From JACZYA01 sp965247455 (lineage in GTDB: Bacteria > Acidobacteriota > Terriglobia > Acidiferrales > 2-02-FULL-67-57): a DNA stretch of 64,000 nt. The position numbers and the translations under genes were made by a program. This document shows positions 33,646 to 42,236 of the stretch, in pieces. Position 1 is the stretch's first letter; each line of letters opens with the position of its first letter. The stretch covers positions 62,001-126,000 of the forward strand of contig CBDFHE010000018.1 in NCBI GenBank assembly GCA_965247455.1, given 5' to 3'. The notes below the pieces were generated by a model. The model had not been told where the DNA came from. It did no database searches and saw nothing but the letters and a program-made list of their open reading frames with translations.

Positions 33646-33896
33646 CGATCGGTTTTGGCAACTGGGATCTGGCCCCCGGCGGGATCTACTACGCGACCGG
33701 TGCTTCGCGCAGCGACGACTTCCGCATCCACTATCTGGACCTGGCCAGCAGAAAAACGAGCGAGATCTTTCGCGAGGAGGGATTTTTCGGTCGCGGGTGG
33801 CTGGCCGTATCCCCGGACGAGGAGGCGGTGCTGTTCATTAAAGGCCGGCCTCCGGAATCAGAGCTGATGCTGGTCGAGAATTACCGAGGTCGTTGA
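33646..33896 (+). pseudogene. PD40/WD40-like beta-propeller protein, C-terminal remnant
   Basis: In the frame ending at TGA 33894-33896 the DNA reads GFGNWDLAPGGIYYATGASR, DDFRIHYLDLASRKTSEIFR and GWLAVSPDEEAVLFIKGRPP. W.L.P.GIYY, I.YLDL.....I and SPD...VLF are the repeat marks of the propeller at the end of acidobacterial PD40 or kinase-PD40 proteins. It is fused directly to the IS3 fragment and has no start. Confidence 0.6.
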
Positions 33897-34211
33897 ACTG
33901 CTCAAGAAGGCCGGAGCCAAGGAATAGCATCGCCCGCTTCTAAACCCTCCTCCGCCGCCCGCCTGCGGACGGGCAGGCCTGCCTACCGCAGGCATGAACT
34001 TCCTGGAGTAGGTTATGCTGCCATTGAAAGTGGAAACTCAAAGGCAGCGGAGGGCAGTTTGAATGCAAATCCCGCCCCTGATTTGAACCGCCGCGGCGAG
34101 CGACACTTGGGTCCAACTCAGGTCCATGTGCTGCCGAGCACCGTGCTAAACCGTGATGCTAGACGCAGGAAAGAGCTAGACGAACCAACAAGATAGTATT
34201 CTGGTGCTTCT
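33897..34211. other. Non-coding stretch before attR
   Basis: I see no credible gene here. It contains one palindrome copy (33977-33993, GCCTGCCTACCGCAGGC) and otherwise nondescript sequence leading into the tRNA-Asp 3' copy. Confidence 0.6.
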
Positions 34212-34301
34212 CTGTCACGGCAGAGGTCGCGGGTTCGAGCCTGCCTGCCCTGTCTACCGCAGGCAGGCGCAGGCAGGTCCCGTCGTCCCCGCCATATTTT
34301 T
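34212..34301 (+). other. Probable attR: tRNA-Asp 3' fragment split by a palindrome
   Basis: 28 bases (CTGTCACGGCAGAGGTCGCG and GGTTCGAG) equal tRNA-Asp from the anticodon loop into the T loop; a 38-base palindromic insert follows (34240-34277); then 24 more bases (TCCCGTCGTCCCCGCCATAT plus TTTT) match the rest of the tRNA and its 3' flank. Not a functional tRNA. Confidence 0.85.
34240..34277 (+). repeat. Palindromic repeat inserted in the attR T loop
   Basis: CCTGCCTGCCCTGTCTACCG plus CAGGCAGGCGCAGGCAGG. It exactly interrupts an otherwise continuous 52-base match to tRNA-Asp, which shows this palindrome family can insert into new sites. Confidence 0.8.
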
Positions 34302-34406
34302 CATTCGCTGGTAGGCAAAGGCAGGCTCAAAGCGCGCAGGCCCGCCGCTTGGCACCCTGCGGGTGTGCGAGCAAGGGCAAGCGTTCGGCGTGGCACATGC
34401 CCTGCA

Positions 34407-35080
34407 TTACGCCGGGAGACCGTGTTGAATCACCTGCTCCATGGCGTGGCAGAACCGGTCGAGCTCCTGGAGGGTGGTATAAACGCTGGGCGAAACACGA
34501 ATCCCACGGAATTCCTGGTGGACGATGGGAGTGACCAGGATGCGGTGCTTCTCCCAAAGCCAGGCGTTGAGCGCGCCGGGTTCCACTCCCTCGATCTCGA
34601 CGGTGGCGATCCCGCAGGCAAAGCCGGGCTTCAGGCTGGTATGCAGGCGGACCCGCCGGTGTTCCAGCAGCCGCCTGGCCCAATAGTCGCGCAAGTAAAC
34701 CAGCCGCGCCTGCTTGCGTTTCCCTCCGATGCCCTGATGGAAACTTAGGGCTTCGGCGATGGCCAGATAATTGGCGGCGGGATGCGTCCCGATCTCCTCA
34801 AACTTGCGGATGTCCTCGTCCATTTTCTCCGTCGCCGCCATCAAGGGCCACAGCTCGCGAATCTTGTCCTTCCGGACATACAGCAGCCCCGTCCCGTGGG
34901 GCGCAAACAGCCACTTGTGCAGGCTGGTCGCGTAGTAGTCGCAGTCGAGCTCCGAAATCTTGAAGTCGAAGTGCGCCAGGGCGTGGGCCCCGTCAACGAT
35001 AACCGGAATTCCCCTCGACCGTGCCATCTCCACCACTGCACGCACCGGCAAAATTTGGCCGGTATAGTTGCCCTCCTAGA
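34407..35080 (-). pseudogene. Class V aminotransferase-like (isopenicillin N epimerase/cysteine desulfurase type), 5'-truncated
   Basis: About 223 residues of a PLP enzyme normally ~380-430 long. The frame begins at GNYTGQILPVRAVVEMARSR just after an in-frame TAG, then IPVIVDGAHALAHFDF (PLP-binding Asp), CDYYATSLHKWLFAPHGTGL with the PLP-lysine in SLHKW, and the small C-terminal domain to TLQELDRFCHAMEQVIQHGL. The N-terminal third is missing, so the active site is incomplete. It sits just outside the right attachment site of the island, so its truncation may be linked to that integration or a nearby deletion. Confidence 0.8.
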
Positions 35081-35171
35081 TTGTCATAAGAGTGAACCGA
35101 AAGGAGCCCCAACTTCGAGACCACTCTGCTCCCGCCAGTCGGAAGGTGTCAACGAAAACTGTAGGGGCGAG

Positions 35172-35213
35172 CCTACTCCGGGAAGTTCAGGCCTGCCTGC
35201 CGCAGGCGGGCAG
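35172..35213 (+). repeat. Palindrome with conserved 5' flank, copy A
   Basis: CCTACTCCGGGAAGTTCAGG leads into GCCTGCCTGCCGCAGGCGGGC. The same flank-plus-palindrome occurs at 36115-36154 with two base changes, so the mobile unit is longer than the palindrome itself. Confidence 0.7.
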
Positions 35214-35315
35214 CGGTGAGTGCTACAATCCCCGGGAGGCAGGTCAAGGACATCAACATGTATAGCAGAAATTCAAAGGTGACGAGGTTCCGCAAGCAGC
35301 AGTAAGGCAAGGAAA

Positions 35316-35741
35316 ATGATCAGACCGTACAGAGAAACAGACCTGGGTGAACTGATTGAAGCATGGTACGCGGCGTCTTTGGTTGGCCATCCATTCCTCG
35401 ACGAGGAGTTTTTCCGCCGGGAACGGAATAGGATCCGCGAAGTCTACCTGCCAAATGCCGAAACGTGGGTCTTCGAGCAGGATGGAGTGGTGGTGGGTTT
35501 TATTTCGCTGATCGAGAATGAAGTCGGGGCGATTTTCGTCGACTCGAATTACCAAGGCAGGGGAATCGGGCGTGCGTTGATGGACCACGCAAGGAGCATT
35601 CGAGATTTCCTGGAACTGGATGTGTTCAAGGACAACAAGGTGGGAAGAAAATTCTATGAACAGTGCGGCTTCCACCAGGTAAAAGAGCATTTACATGAAG
35701 AAACCGGCTTTATGCAGCTGAGGCTCAGGCTAACCCGCTGA
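35316..35741 (+). CDS. GNAT-family N-acetyltransferase
   Basis: 141 residues, YjaB-like size. Acetyl-CoA site in motif A: VGAIFVDSNYQGRGIGRALM (Q/RxxGxG/A), preceded by VVGFISLIENE (motif D/A strands), and motif B at ELDVFKDNKVGRKFYEQCGF. Acceptor substrate unknown. N-terminal MIRPYRETDLGELIEAWYAA is the standard GNAT opening. Stands alone between the aminotransferase remnant and a divergent small membrane protein. TACAAT at 35225-35230 could be its -10. Confidence 0.9.
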   Translation: MIRPYRETDLGELIEAWYAASLVGHPFLDEEFFRRERNRIREVYLPNAETWVFEQDGVVVGFISLIENEVGAIFVDSNYQGRGIGRALMDHARSIRDFLELDVFKDNKVGRKFYEQCGFHQVKEHLHEETGFMQLRLRLTR

Positions 35742-35848
35742 TGTGCTTATGGACTTCGTATTTACGGAGAGCCTCCTGTGCGACTCCGGCCTCCCCGGAG
35801 CCCGGCAGCACGCTCCGACAAGTTCAGGCGGGGGATGGCAAATCTCTC

Positions 35849-36040
35849 TTATGGAAGTGCCATATAATCAGGATGGGAATACCCAACAGGAGCGTGGGTG
35901 GAAGAATCAGGAGAGAGGAAACCAAACGTTAGCAGAATAGGATTGACATTCGAGCGAAGCATTTCTAGAAGAGCCCGCACGAGCAAGACATAGTACAGAA
36001 CGAGCAACCCCAACAACAGAATTGCCAGCAAAAGCAACAT
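35849..36040 (-). CDS. Small single-helix membrane protein
   Basis: 63 residues from ATG 36038-36040, which has a good GAGGAGG ribosome-binding site. The first 24 residues are almost all Leu/Val/Tyr (MLLLLAILLLGLLVLYYVLL), followed by VRALLEMLRSNVNPILLTFG and a polar tail. One long membrane helix with the C-terminus probably cytosolic. Function unknown; the tail after FLS looks less conserved in character, so the original C-terminus may be altered. Confidence 0.6.
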   Translation of the reverse strand: MLLLLAILLLGLLVLYYVLLVRALLEMLRSNVNPILLTFGFLSPDSSTHAPVGYSHPDYMALP

Positions 36041-36114
36041 AGTCGTGTACCTCCTCGGGGACGGGATTCCTCCCCAATTGATCAAAAGCTATCGCTTAAT
36101 CCAAGGCTAGTCAA

Positions 36115-36154
36115 CCTACTCCGGAAAGTTCAGGCCTGCCTGCCGCAGGCGAGC
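36115..36154 (+). repeat. Palindrome with conserved 5' flank, copy B
   Basis: CCTACTCCGGAAAGTTCAGG then GCCTGCCTGCCGCAGGCGAGC, matching copy A at 35172-35213. The rest of 36041-36335 holds nothing I can identify. Confidence 0.7.
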
Positions 36155-36335
36155 GGCGGAGGAGGGATTGGAAATGGGGAGTACCAGGAGGGGAACTAGG
36201 CCACGCCCGCAGCGCCTCCCAGATGAGGACTGATGCGATGCTCATGGTCTCTCTCCTGCATTGATTTCGCGTGAGGGTGCTAGCGGTTTCTTACCTTTTT
36301 AGTTCTGACCCTCAGGCAAAGATCGTCCTTGTCCA

Positions 36336-38165
36336 TTACTGGCGCGGAACCACTGGCAGCACAATATGCGACGGGTACTCTGCGTTGTGGTACACGGTTT
36401 GGGCCGCTTTGATCATCCCCGTACCAGTCGCTGGATCCTTTCCCGTATTCAGGTTGCGGTCAAAACGCGGGAAATTGCTGCTGGAGATCTCAACCCGGAT
36501 GCGGTGTCCGGGCAGGAACGTATTGCTTGATGCCCAGAGATCGATCGTGTACTCATACACTTTCCCGGGCTCAATCAGGCTTGCCGGTTTGCCTGGCTCC
36601 CGGTAGCGAGCGCGCACGATCCCATCCTGTATGTTCTGAGCGAACCCGCTCGGATGTACATCCACCAGCTTTGCGGTCCAGTCGGTATCCCTTGCCGTGG
36701 AGGCAGCATAGAGAGTGACCGTGATCGGACCGGTCACCTCCACTGGCTGAGTCAGTTCAGGTGTGGTATAGACGAGGACGTCGTCTCGCCGCTCAACCGG
36801 GCGCTGATCGAACGGTCCCATGAGGGCCAGATCGCTCCGGCAACAGTTTCCCCCACCCCGAGTGGGAACAGGATCAGCCGGGTCATAGACAAAGTTATCG
36901 GTCGGCGAACCGCCCCGGGGTGGTTCAAGGGTCAAAGTGCCATCGCCGTAGAGTGTGTTCGTTCCCCGCTCTCCGCTCTGGAAGTAATACTTCGTGTAAC
37001 GAGTCCGCGCCAGCGGCCATTCCCATTCATAGCGCCACCGGTTTTCCCCCATGACAAAGATCTTGATGGGCGGCTCATCTGCCACCCCGTCGTCGATGTC
37101 CTTCAGCCAGTAGTCAAACCAGCGGAGTTGAACGCGGAGGGTGTCTCCTTCGGCGAGCGGGCCAAAATCCAGGTTGTCCCCAGGCCTCTCCGAGCGAATG
37201 TTCCTTCGGCTCCAGGTAGAGTGCACCCACGGCCCAATCACCATCCGTTTGTTTTTCCGCGCCACCGCTGTCTTGGCGTTTTTGGTGATCTCTACGTGAT
37301 CAGCGAGCAAACCCACCAGAAAAATGTCATACCATCCGGTGATGTTCAGGATAGGCACACTTACCTGGTCTTGGGAGTGCTCAAAGCTATTCTCGTCCCA
37401 GTAGGCATCCCGCGTCGGGTGCTTTACCCAATCGCGGTAATAGGGAAATCGCCTTCCCACTGCCTCGTCCGCCGTCAAAATCGGCAAGTGCTTGAAGACC
37501 CGCGGCCAGTCGTAGGGGCTGTGATCTTGATTGACGCGACCGTCGATAAAGGTTGCCCAGGAGAGCGCAAAGGCGTACTGGAAGGCACCCCCGGTATAGA
37601 ACCAGTTGCCATAGGTGTTGAACGTCGTCACGTTTGGCACCATCGCAGTCAGGTATTTGCTGCCCCTGATTGCCTGGCTCAGTTGCGTGAAGCCCACATA
37701 CGACCCCCCCATGGTGCCGATCTTGCCGTTGCTCCACGGCTGCCGGCCGATCCATTCGTCGGTGTCGTAACCGTCGTTGGGCTCGTTCTGAAATGGGTAA
37801 AACCTTCCGTCTGAATCGTGGCGACCTCGGACATCCTGTTGGACCACGACGTAGCCGCGCTCGGCAAAGAACTTGCTTTGAGTGATGGCGTAAGCGGAGT
37901 TATTATTGTAAGGCGTGCGGACTAAGATGGTGGGGAACCGGCCTTCAGCATCCGGGCGGTAGATGTCGGCTGACAACTCGACGCCATCTCGCATCGGAAT
38001 GCGAACGTTGTGCTCCATCCGCACCTGAAAGCTGGGTTGGGAGAGCTTCGATTCGTCGTAATGGACATTCGGATCTCTTCCCTCTGGAGGCGTCGCAGAC
38101 CAGAGCAACCCTGCCAGGCCAAACAGTACCACTAAGACGATCGCCATGACTGTGCGCCTAGGCAT
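36336..38165 (-). CDS. CocE/NonD-family serine hydrolase (X-Pro dipeptidyl-peptidase-like), exported
   Basis: 609 residues. A signal peptide (VMAIVLVVLFGLAGLLWSAT) precedes an alpha/beta-hydrolase core: RIPMRDGVELSADIYRPDAE, VVVQQDVRGRHDSDGRFYPF (oxyanion Tyr region and RGRxxSxG), and nucleophile elbow GTMGGSYVGFTQ (Ser ~residue 156). The C-terminal galactose-binding-like domain with FLPGHRIRVEISSSNFPRFD and N.NTG is the family hallmark. Members cleave cocaine esters, glutaryl-7-ACA or Xaa-Pro peptides; here a periplasmic esterase or peptidase is likely. Its 3' end is followed by no co-directional gene; an IS lies 102 bp upstream of the start. Confidence 0.9.
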   Translation of the reverse strand: MPRRTVMAIVLVVLFGLAGLLWSATPPEGRDPNVHYDESKLSQPSFQVRMEHNVRIPMRDGVELSADIYRPDAEGRFPTILVRTPYNNNSAYAITQSKFFAERGYVVVQQDVRGRHDSDGRFYPFQNEPNDGYDTDEWIGRQPWSNGKIGTMGGSYVGFTQLSQAIRGSKYLTAMVPNVTTFNTYGNWFYTGGAFQYAFALSWATFIDGRVNQDHSPYDWPRVFKHLPILTADEAVGRRFPYYRDWVKHPTRDAYWDENSFEHSQDQVSVPILNITGWYDIFLVGLLADHVEITKNAKTAVARKNKRMVIGPWVHSTWSRRNIRSERPGDNLDFGPLAEGDTLRVQLRWFDYWLKDIDDGVADEPPIKIFVMGENRWRYEWEWPLARTRYTKYYFQSGERGTNTLYGDGTLTLEPPRGGSPTDNFVYDPADPVPTRGGGNCCRSDLALMGPFDQRPVERRDDVLVYTTPELTQPVEVTGPITVTLYAASTARDTDWTAKLVDVHPSGFAQNIQDGIVRARYREPGKPASLIEPGKVYEYTIDLWASSNTFLPGHRIRVEISSSNFPRFDRNLNTGKDPATGTGMIKAAQTVYHNAEYPSHIVLPVVPRQ

Positions 38166-38267
38166 TCTCTACCTCCCGAAGGTCTAGTTTCTCAAGCCTC
38201 GACTCCCACTCGCTTTCTCCAAACAGCGGACTGGAAGTCGGCTCGCAGACGGTGGTAGCTATCTTAC

Positions 38268-39937
38268 CCGGGATTTCCGTTTTGCCTGCCCCTGATGGCA
38301 CGTTTATACACCCGATCGCCGCCGATCGCACAAAAACTTCGATCGTCGCACAATCGCTCAGCTTCAAAGGCCTTCATCTGAGCCCGCGCCGACGTGCGAC
38401 CGACTGGAACCCCTGCTTTTCGGGCATTTCTCAGACACCGCTCCACACGTGTGCCCCGTGTCATCGCCGGGCGGGCTTCGTTGCACTTCAGGCCGCGCGT
38501 CAGCCTGCCGGCACGGGTAGCGCCCAGATCCTCCGCAGCATGTCGCCGAACAGCCGCCGCGTGAGATGCCCTTCCGCCAGCAGAAGCCAGTAGTACCGCG
38601 CATGCTTCACCAGCCGGCCCCCAGTTTTCACCAGTCGCTGCTGGAGACTCGTGAGCGACCAGCGCTTGACCCGCAGCGGAAGGACCAGTCTGCGCCACAA
38701 GTTGCCCAGATTGTAGGCCAGGACGCTCAGTTGCAGGCGCACCTCGTTCGCCCGGAAACGATGGCACGACAGCCGCGTCCAGTGGGTGGCCTGCTTGCCT
38801 TCCTTGATCCATTGCTCCGCCGTACCGCGCTTGTTGTAAAACCGCACGACCGAGCGGCTCGGGAGGGCCATGTTGGTCACGATGAAGCCGACGCGAGGGA
38901 ACAGCTCACCTTGGTGGTGCTCCACCTTGGCGACGATCCGTCTGGGCGTGGTCCAGCTCTTGGCCTGATAGCGGAAACTCTGGTAGCGCACCAAGGGCTT
39001 GCAGCTCGGCCGTCCCGGCGGACGAAAGAGGATGTCTTCGATTTCCAGCTCCAAGCTCTTGTTCGCCGGCATGCGAATGGCATAGTCCACGTCGCGCTGC
39101 TCGAGCGCGTCGTAGATCTCGGGCTTCGCGAACGCGGCGTCTGCGCGGAACGCTACGCGCTTGCCCTCCACCTGCTGCCGGTCAATCTCCGGTACGAGCA
39201 GGTCGTCCCAGTCGTCGGCGCTATGCACGTTGCCTGGCCGCAGCGTGGCGGCGAGGCAGTCCCCATGCTCGGTGAACAGAAACAGCGGGTGGTAGCAGAC
39301 GGACTCGAAGTGCCCGTTATAGGCGCTCCCTTCCTGCGCCCCATGCACCGGGCTCTCGCTCGAATCCATGTCGAGCACGATCCGGTCGGCGCGCGTCGCC
39401 ATCTCGGCCTGTGCAAGCACCTCCCGGTTCACGGCCCTCAACCCGACGAGATTCTCCTCGTGGGTCAGCAGCTCTGTCTCGAACCAATGCAGCGTCGATG
39501 TCAGCGCCGCACCCCGGTCCCAGCGCTTTGGCGACCCGATGAGACGAAATGTTGGGTCTGCCGACACGCGCCCCGCGTCGTTGAGATCTTCGTAGCCCGC
39601 GAGGCGACTGTAGACCGACTGCCGCAGGAGATCCACCACGCTGAACTGGGTGTTCATCCCCTGTCGGGAATCGCTCAGGTGCTCGGCGATGAGTGTCTCC
39701 AGCCCCAGACGTTCATCCAACTCGCGCACCAGAATGAGGCCAGCGTCAGAAGTGACGCGCGATCCCTGGAACGCGACTTTCAAGAAGCCGTTGAACGCGA
39801 ACCGGAATGGCTCGTGTTGTAATTCACCCACCGGGTGTCACCCTCCGTAGTGTGGTTCCTTACGTCGGAGCCCCAAAACTCAAGGCGCAGCGACTGGTCC
39901 TGGCGATACGGTACCACAGCCAAATCGGAAATCCGGG
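38268..39937 (-). mobile_element. IS1380-like insertion sequence, copy 3
   Basis: 1670 bp, inverted relative to copies 1 and 2. Right end at 38268 (CCGGGATTTCC), left end at 39937. The left neighbour is CTTAC; on the other side comes not a duplicate but a 286-bp partial copy, after which CTTAG follows (40224-40228), a 4-of-5 match. Confidence 0.92.
38500..39831 (-). CDS. IS1380-family transposase (copy 3)
   Basis: 443 residues, the same as copies 1 and 2 apart from Arg for Gln near residue 10 (EPFRFAFNG). DDE residues in LDMDSS, RADAAF and TAEQWIKEGK are all present, so it should be active. Together with the two direct copies elsewhere it offers sites for homologous inversion (with copies 1 or 2) of ~11-26 kb. 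Confidence 0.93.
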   Translation of the reverse strand: MGELQHEPFRFAFNGFLKVAFQGSRVTSDAGLILVRELDERLGLETLIAEHLSDSRQGMNTQFSVVDLLRQSVYSRLAGYEDLNDAGRVSADPTFRLIGSPKRWDRGAALTSTLHWFETELLTHEENLVGLRAVNREVLAQAEMATRADRIVLDMDSSESPVHGAQEGSAYNGHFESVCYHPLFLFTEHGDCLAATLRPGNVHSADDWDDLLVPEIDRQQVEGKRVAFRADAAFAKPEIYDALEQRDVDYAIRMPANKSLELEIEDILFRPPGRPSCKPLVRYQSFRYQAKSWTTPRRIVAKVEHHQGELFPRVGFIVTNMALPSRSVVRFYNKRGTAEQWIKEGKQATHWTRLSCHRFRANEVRLQLSVLAYNLGNLWRRLVLPLRVKRWSLTSLQQRLVKTGGRLVKHARYYWLLLAEGHLTRRLFGDMLRRIWALPVPAG

Positions 39938-40223
39938 GTTCATCCCCTGTCGGGAATCGCTCAGGTGCTCGGCGATGAGTGTCTCCAGCCCCAGACGTTC
40001 ATCCAACTCGCGCACCAGAATGAGGCCAGCGTCAGAAGTGACGCGCGATCCCTGGAACGCGACTTTCAAGAAGCCGTTGAACGCGAACTGGAATGGCTCG
40101 TGTTGTAATTCACCCACCGGGTGTCACCCTCCGTAGTGTGGTTCCTTACGTCGGAGCCCCAAAACTCAAGGCGCAGCGACTGGTCCTGGCGATACGGTAC
40201 CACAGCCAAATCGGAAATCCGGG
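39938..40223 (-). mobile_element. Partial IS1380-like copy (left 286 bp)
   Basis: Identical to IS positions 1-286, from CCCGGATTTCC (at 40223) to the codons SRQGMN, then abutting directly the left end of copy 3. It encodes only the first ~60 transposase residues, which run into GFPIWLWYRIAR from the adjoining IS end. Confidence 0.88.
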
Positions 40224-40370
40224 CTTAGGTTGTGATCCCACGCAAGTCAACATGCAGGAAAGCCTAAGGCTGCGTCGAAAAGCGCCCTCGTATTTTCCTG
40301 TTCACGGGTGGAGTACAGACAGGCTCAGAGTGCGCACCGGCGTCGCTCTCTGTGTCGCAGCGCGCGAGCG

Positions 40371-41960
40371 TCAGGCGGGATACTTCGGGCTCGATTCAGC
40401 CGGCTGTCCCAGTTGGATCAAAGGCTGGCCCAACCCGATGGGCTTCTCCGACACGCCTGCCGGCATTTGCAGCTCCGGCATGGGTGCCGCTTGGAACAAT
40501 CGTCGGCAGGGCTTGGCCAGCCACCGCGTCCACGTGGCCGCCCGGTTCACCCGCGCGCTGTCGGTGGAAATGCCGGTGTTGGCGTACATCTGCCGGTAGA
40601 TTTTCGACATCAAGGTAAAGGCCAGCCGGTTGCGCAGGGTCTTCACGCAGCGGGACCGCTTCCAGACTGATCGCAGCCGATAGAAACTGTCCCACACCCC
40701 CTGCGTGCGCTGGCGGATCTCGTCACCGGACATGACCGGATGGGGCATGTACATCTTCGGTCGAAGGGCCTGGGGCATGAGCCAGTAGCGGGTCAGAGGA
40801 AAACCGGCAATCCGGGTGTGATCGCTTTCCATCTTCTTTTCCCAGCGCTGGAAGTCCACCGTCCCGGGGAACGGGGTCAGCAGCACAAACTGCGCCATCG
40901 TTACGCCCGCCTCGTCCGCTAAAGCGGCAGTCGCCTCGAAGGTGTCCGGCCGGTCGGTGGGTAGTCCAAAGATAAAGGAACCCAGGACGTGCACGCCGTG
41001 TTCCCGGAAAGTGCGGAGCCGGCGCACCAGGCTTTCGCCCGCGCAATTGAAATCCTTGAAGACGGCTTTCAGCCCTTCCTCCGTCACCGATTCAACGCCC
41101 ACCAACGCCCCCTTAATCCGGGCCTTGCGCATGGCGTCCAGGAACTCGAGATCCTCTGCCGCCTCCATGGTGATCTGCGTAAAGAACACCATGCCCTTGG
41201 GCAGCTCGGCCAGGCGCGCCATCAGCTCGAACCTCTCCTCGCGCATGGCCCGCAACTCCGTCAGCCGCTGTTGGTCATTTTTACGCTCGGCCAACCTCAA
41301 GTCTTCGAGCGTGACCGGATAGAAGTTGTCGTCCGCCAGCGCAATGTAGTTAAACCCCATCCGGCGCAGTTCCACAGCTTCCCGGATGACCACGTCCGAT
41401 GCGCGCTGGCGCGGGCGCTGGCCGTCCGTACGCCACACCGAACAAAACGAGCAATGCTTGGGGCATCCGCGCACGGTCTGGACCGAAGCCCACATGTAGC
41501 TGTTGCGCGGCATCAAGTCCCACCGTGCCGGCAGGAACTGGTCGCCCTCGATGTGCCCCCCGTCATAGAAGCGTTGGGGACCCCCGTTGCTGCAATCAGC
41601 CAGTACCTTCGACCAAACCACGTCACCATCGCCCTTCACGGTTGCATGCGCGCCCCCCAATTCGTTTGCTTCTTCCGGGTAGAGACTGGCGTGAATGCCA
41701 CCGAAGATCACATAGGCACCGCGCTCGCGCGCCATCCGCCCCACTTCGTACCCCCGCAGGGCGTTGCCGCTGTGGATTCCGATTCCGACCACGTCCCCCG
41801 CTTGAATCTGTGCGGAGTCGATCTGCTCCAGCGTTTCGTCAACAACCACGGGGTCCCCGAAGGTGCGCGGCGTGGCCGCCGCAATCACGTAAAGCCACCG
41901 GGGCGTAATTACACCTACGCCAAACGATAAATGGTTGGGATTAACTAAGTGTACGCGCAT
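40371..41960 (-). CDS. B12-binding-domain radical SAM protein
   Basis: 529 residues. N-terminal cobalamin-binding-type Rossmann domain (MRVHLVNPNHLSFGVG, then DVVGIGIHSGNALRGYEVGR, AYVIFGGIHASLYPEE), then the [4Fe-4S] motif GCPKHCSFCSVW (CxxxCxxC, ~residues 165-172) of a radical SAM TIM barrel with GVESVTEEGLKAVFKDFN and VHVLGSFIFGLPTDRPDTFE (GxIxGxPxE-like). Class B-like radical SAM methylases and related enzymes share this layout; the product may be a lipid or natural-product modification. DUF4070-type C-terminus plausible. Start with GAGGAG upstream at 41960. Alone; no pathway neighbours. Confidence 0.87.
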   Translation of the reverse strand: MRVHLVNPNHLSFGVGVITPRWLYVIAAATPRTFGDPVVVDETLEQIDSAQIQAGDVVGIGIHSGNALRGYEVGRMARERGAYVIFGGIHASLYPEEANELGGAHATVKGDGDVVWSKVLADCSNGGPQRFYDGGHIEGDQFLPARWDLMPRNSYMWASVQTVRGCPKHCSFCSVWRTDGQRPRQRASDVVIREAVELRRMGFNYIALADDNFYPVTLEDLRLAERKNDQQRLTELRAMREERFELMARLAELPKGMVFFTQITMEAAEDLEFLDAMRKARIKGALVGVESVTEEGLKAVFKDFNCAGESLVRRLRTFREHGVHVLGSFIFGLPTDRPDTFEATAALADEAGVTMAQFVLLTPFPGTVDFQRWEKKMESDHTRIAGFPLTRYWLMPQALRPKMYMPHPVMSGDEIRQRTQGVWDSFYRLRSVWKRSRCVKTLRNRLAFTLMSKIYRQMYANTGISTDSARVNRAATWTRWLAKPCRRLFQAAPMPELQMPAGVSEKPIGLGQPLIQLGQPAESSPKYPA

Positions 41961-42236
41961 AAAATTATTCTCCTCGCCCAAAACTCGATCTCGATGAAAG
42001 CATCAATTCCACTCTGGCAAAGCATGCCCGGAAGAACCTTGAAGGCCATGGTACGGCCCAGACAGGTAGGTGGTTCAATAGACCCCACTTCTCCCGACCG
42101 CATCCCGCTGCAGGACAACGCTGTAGCGCAACTCGATCTTCCCGACCACAAAAAGACGCCCTTAGGCTCGCGGCCATCTTAGGTTGCACCCGCCAGCAAG
42201 TCAACACGAAACCGGACAATTCAGAGCGCGGCCAAG

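Noticed and set aside
34212..34301. A second tRNA-Asp gene
   Set aside because: Lacks the 5' half and has a 38-base insertion in the T loop; it is an attachment-site remnant.
27135..39937. Composite transposon bounded by IS copies 2 and 3
   Set aside because: Outer flanks (ACAAA versus CTTAG) do not match as a shared target duplication, and the tRNA-Asp island boundary falls inside; independent insertions explain it better.
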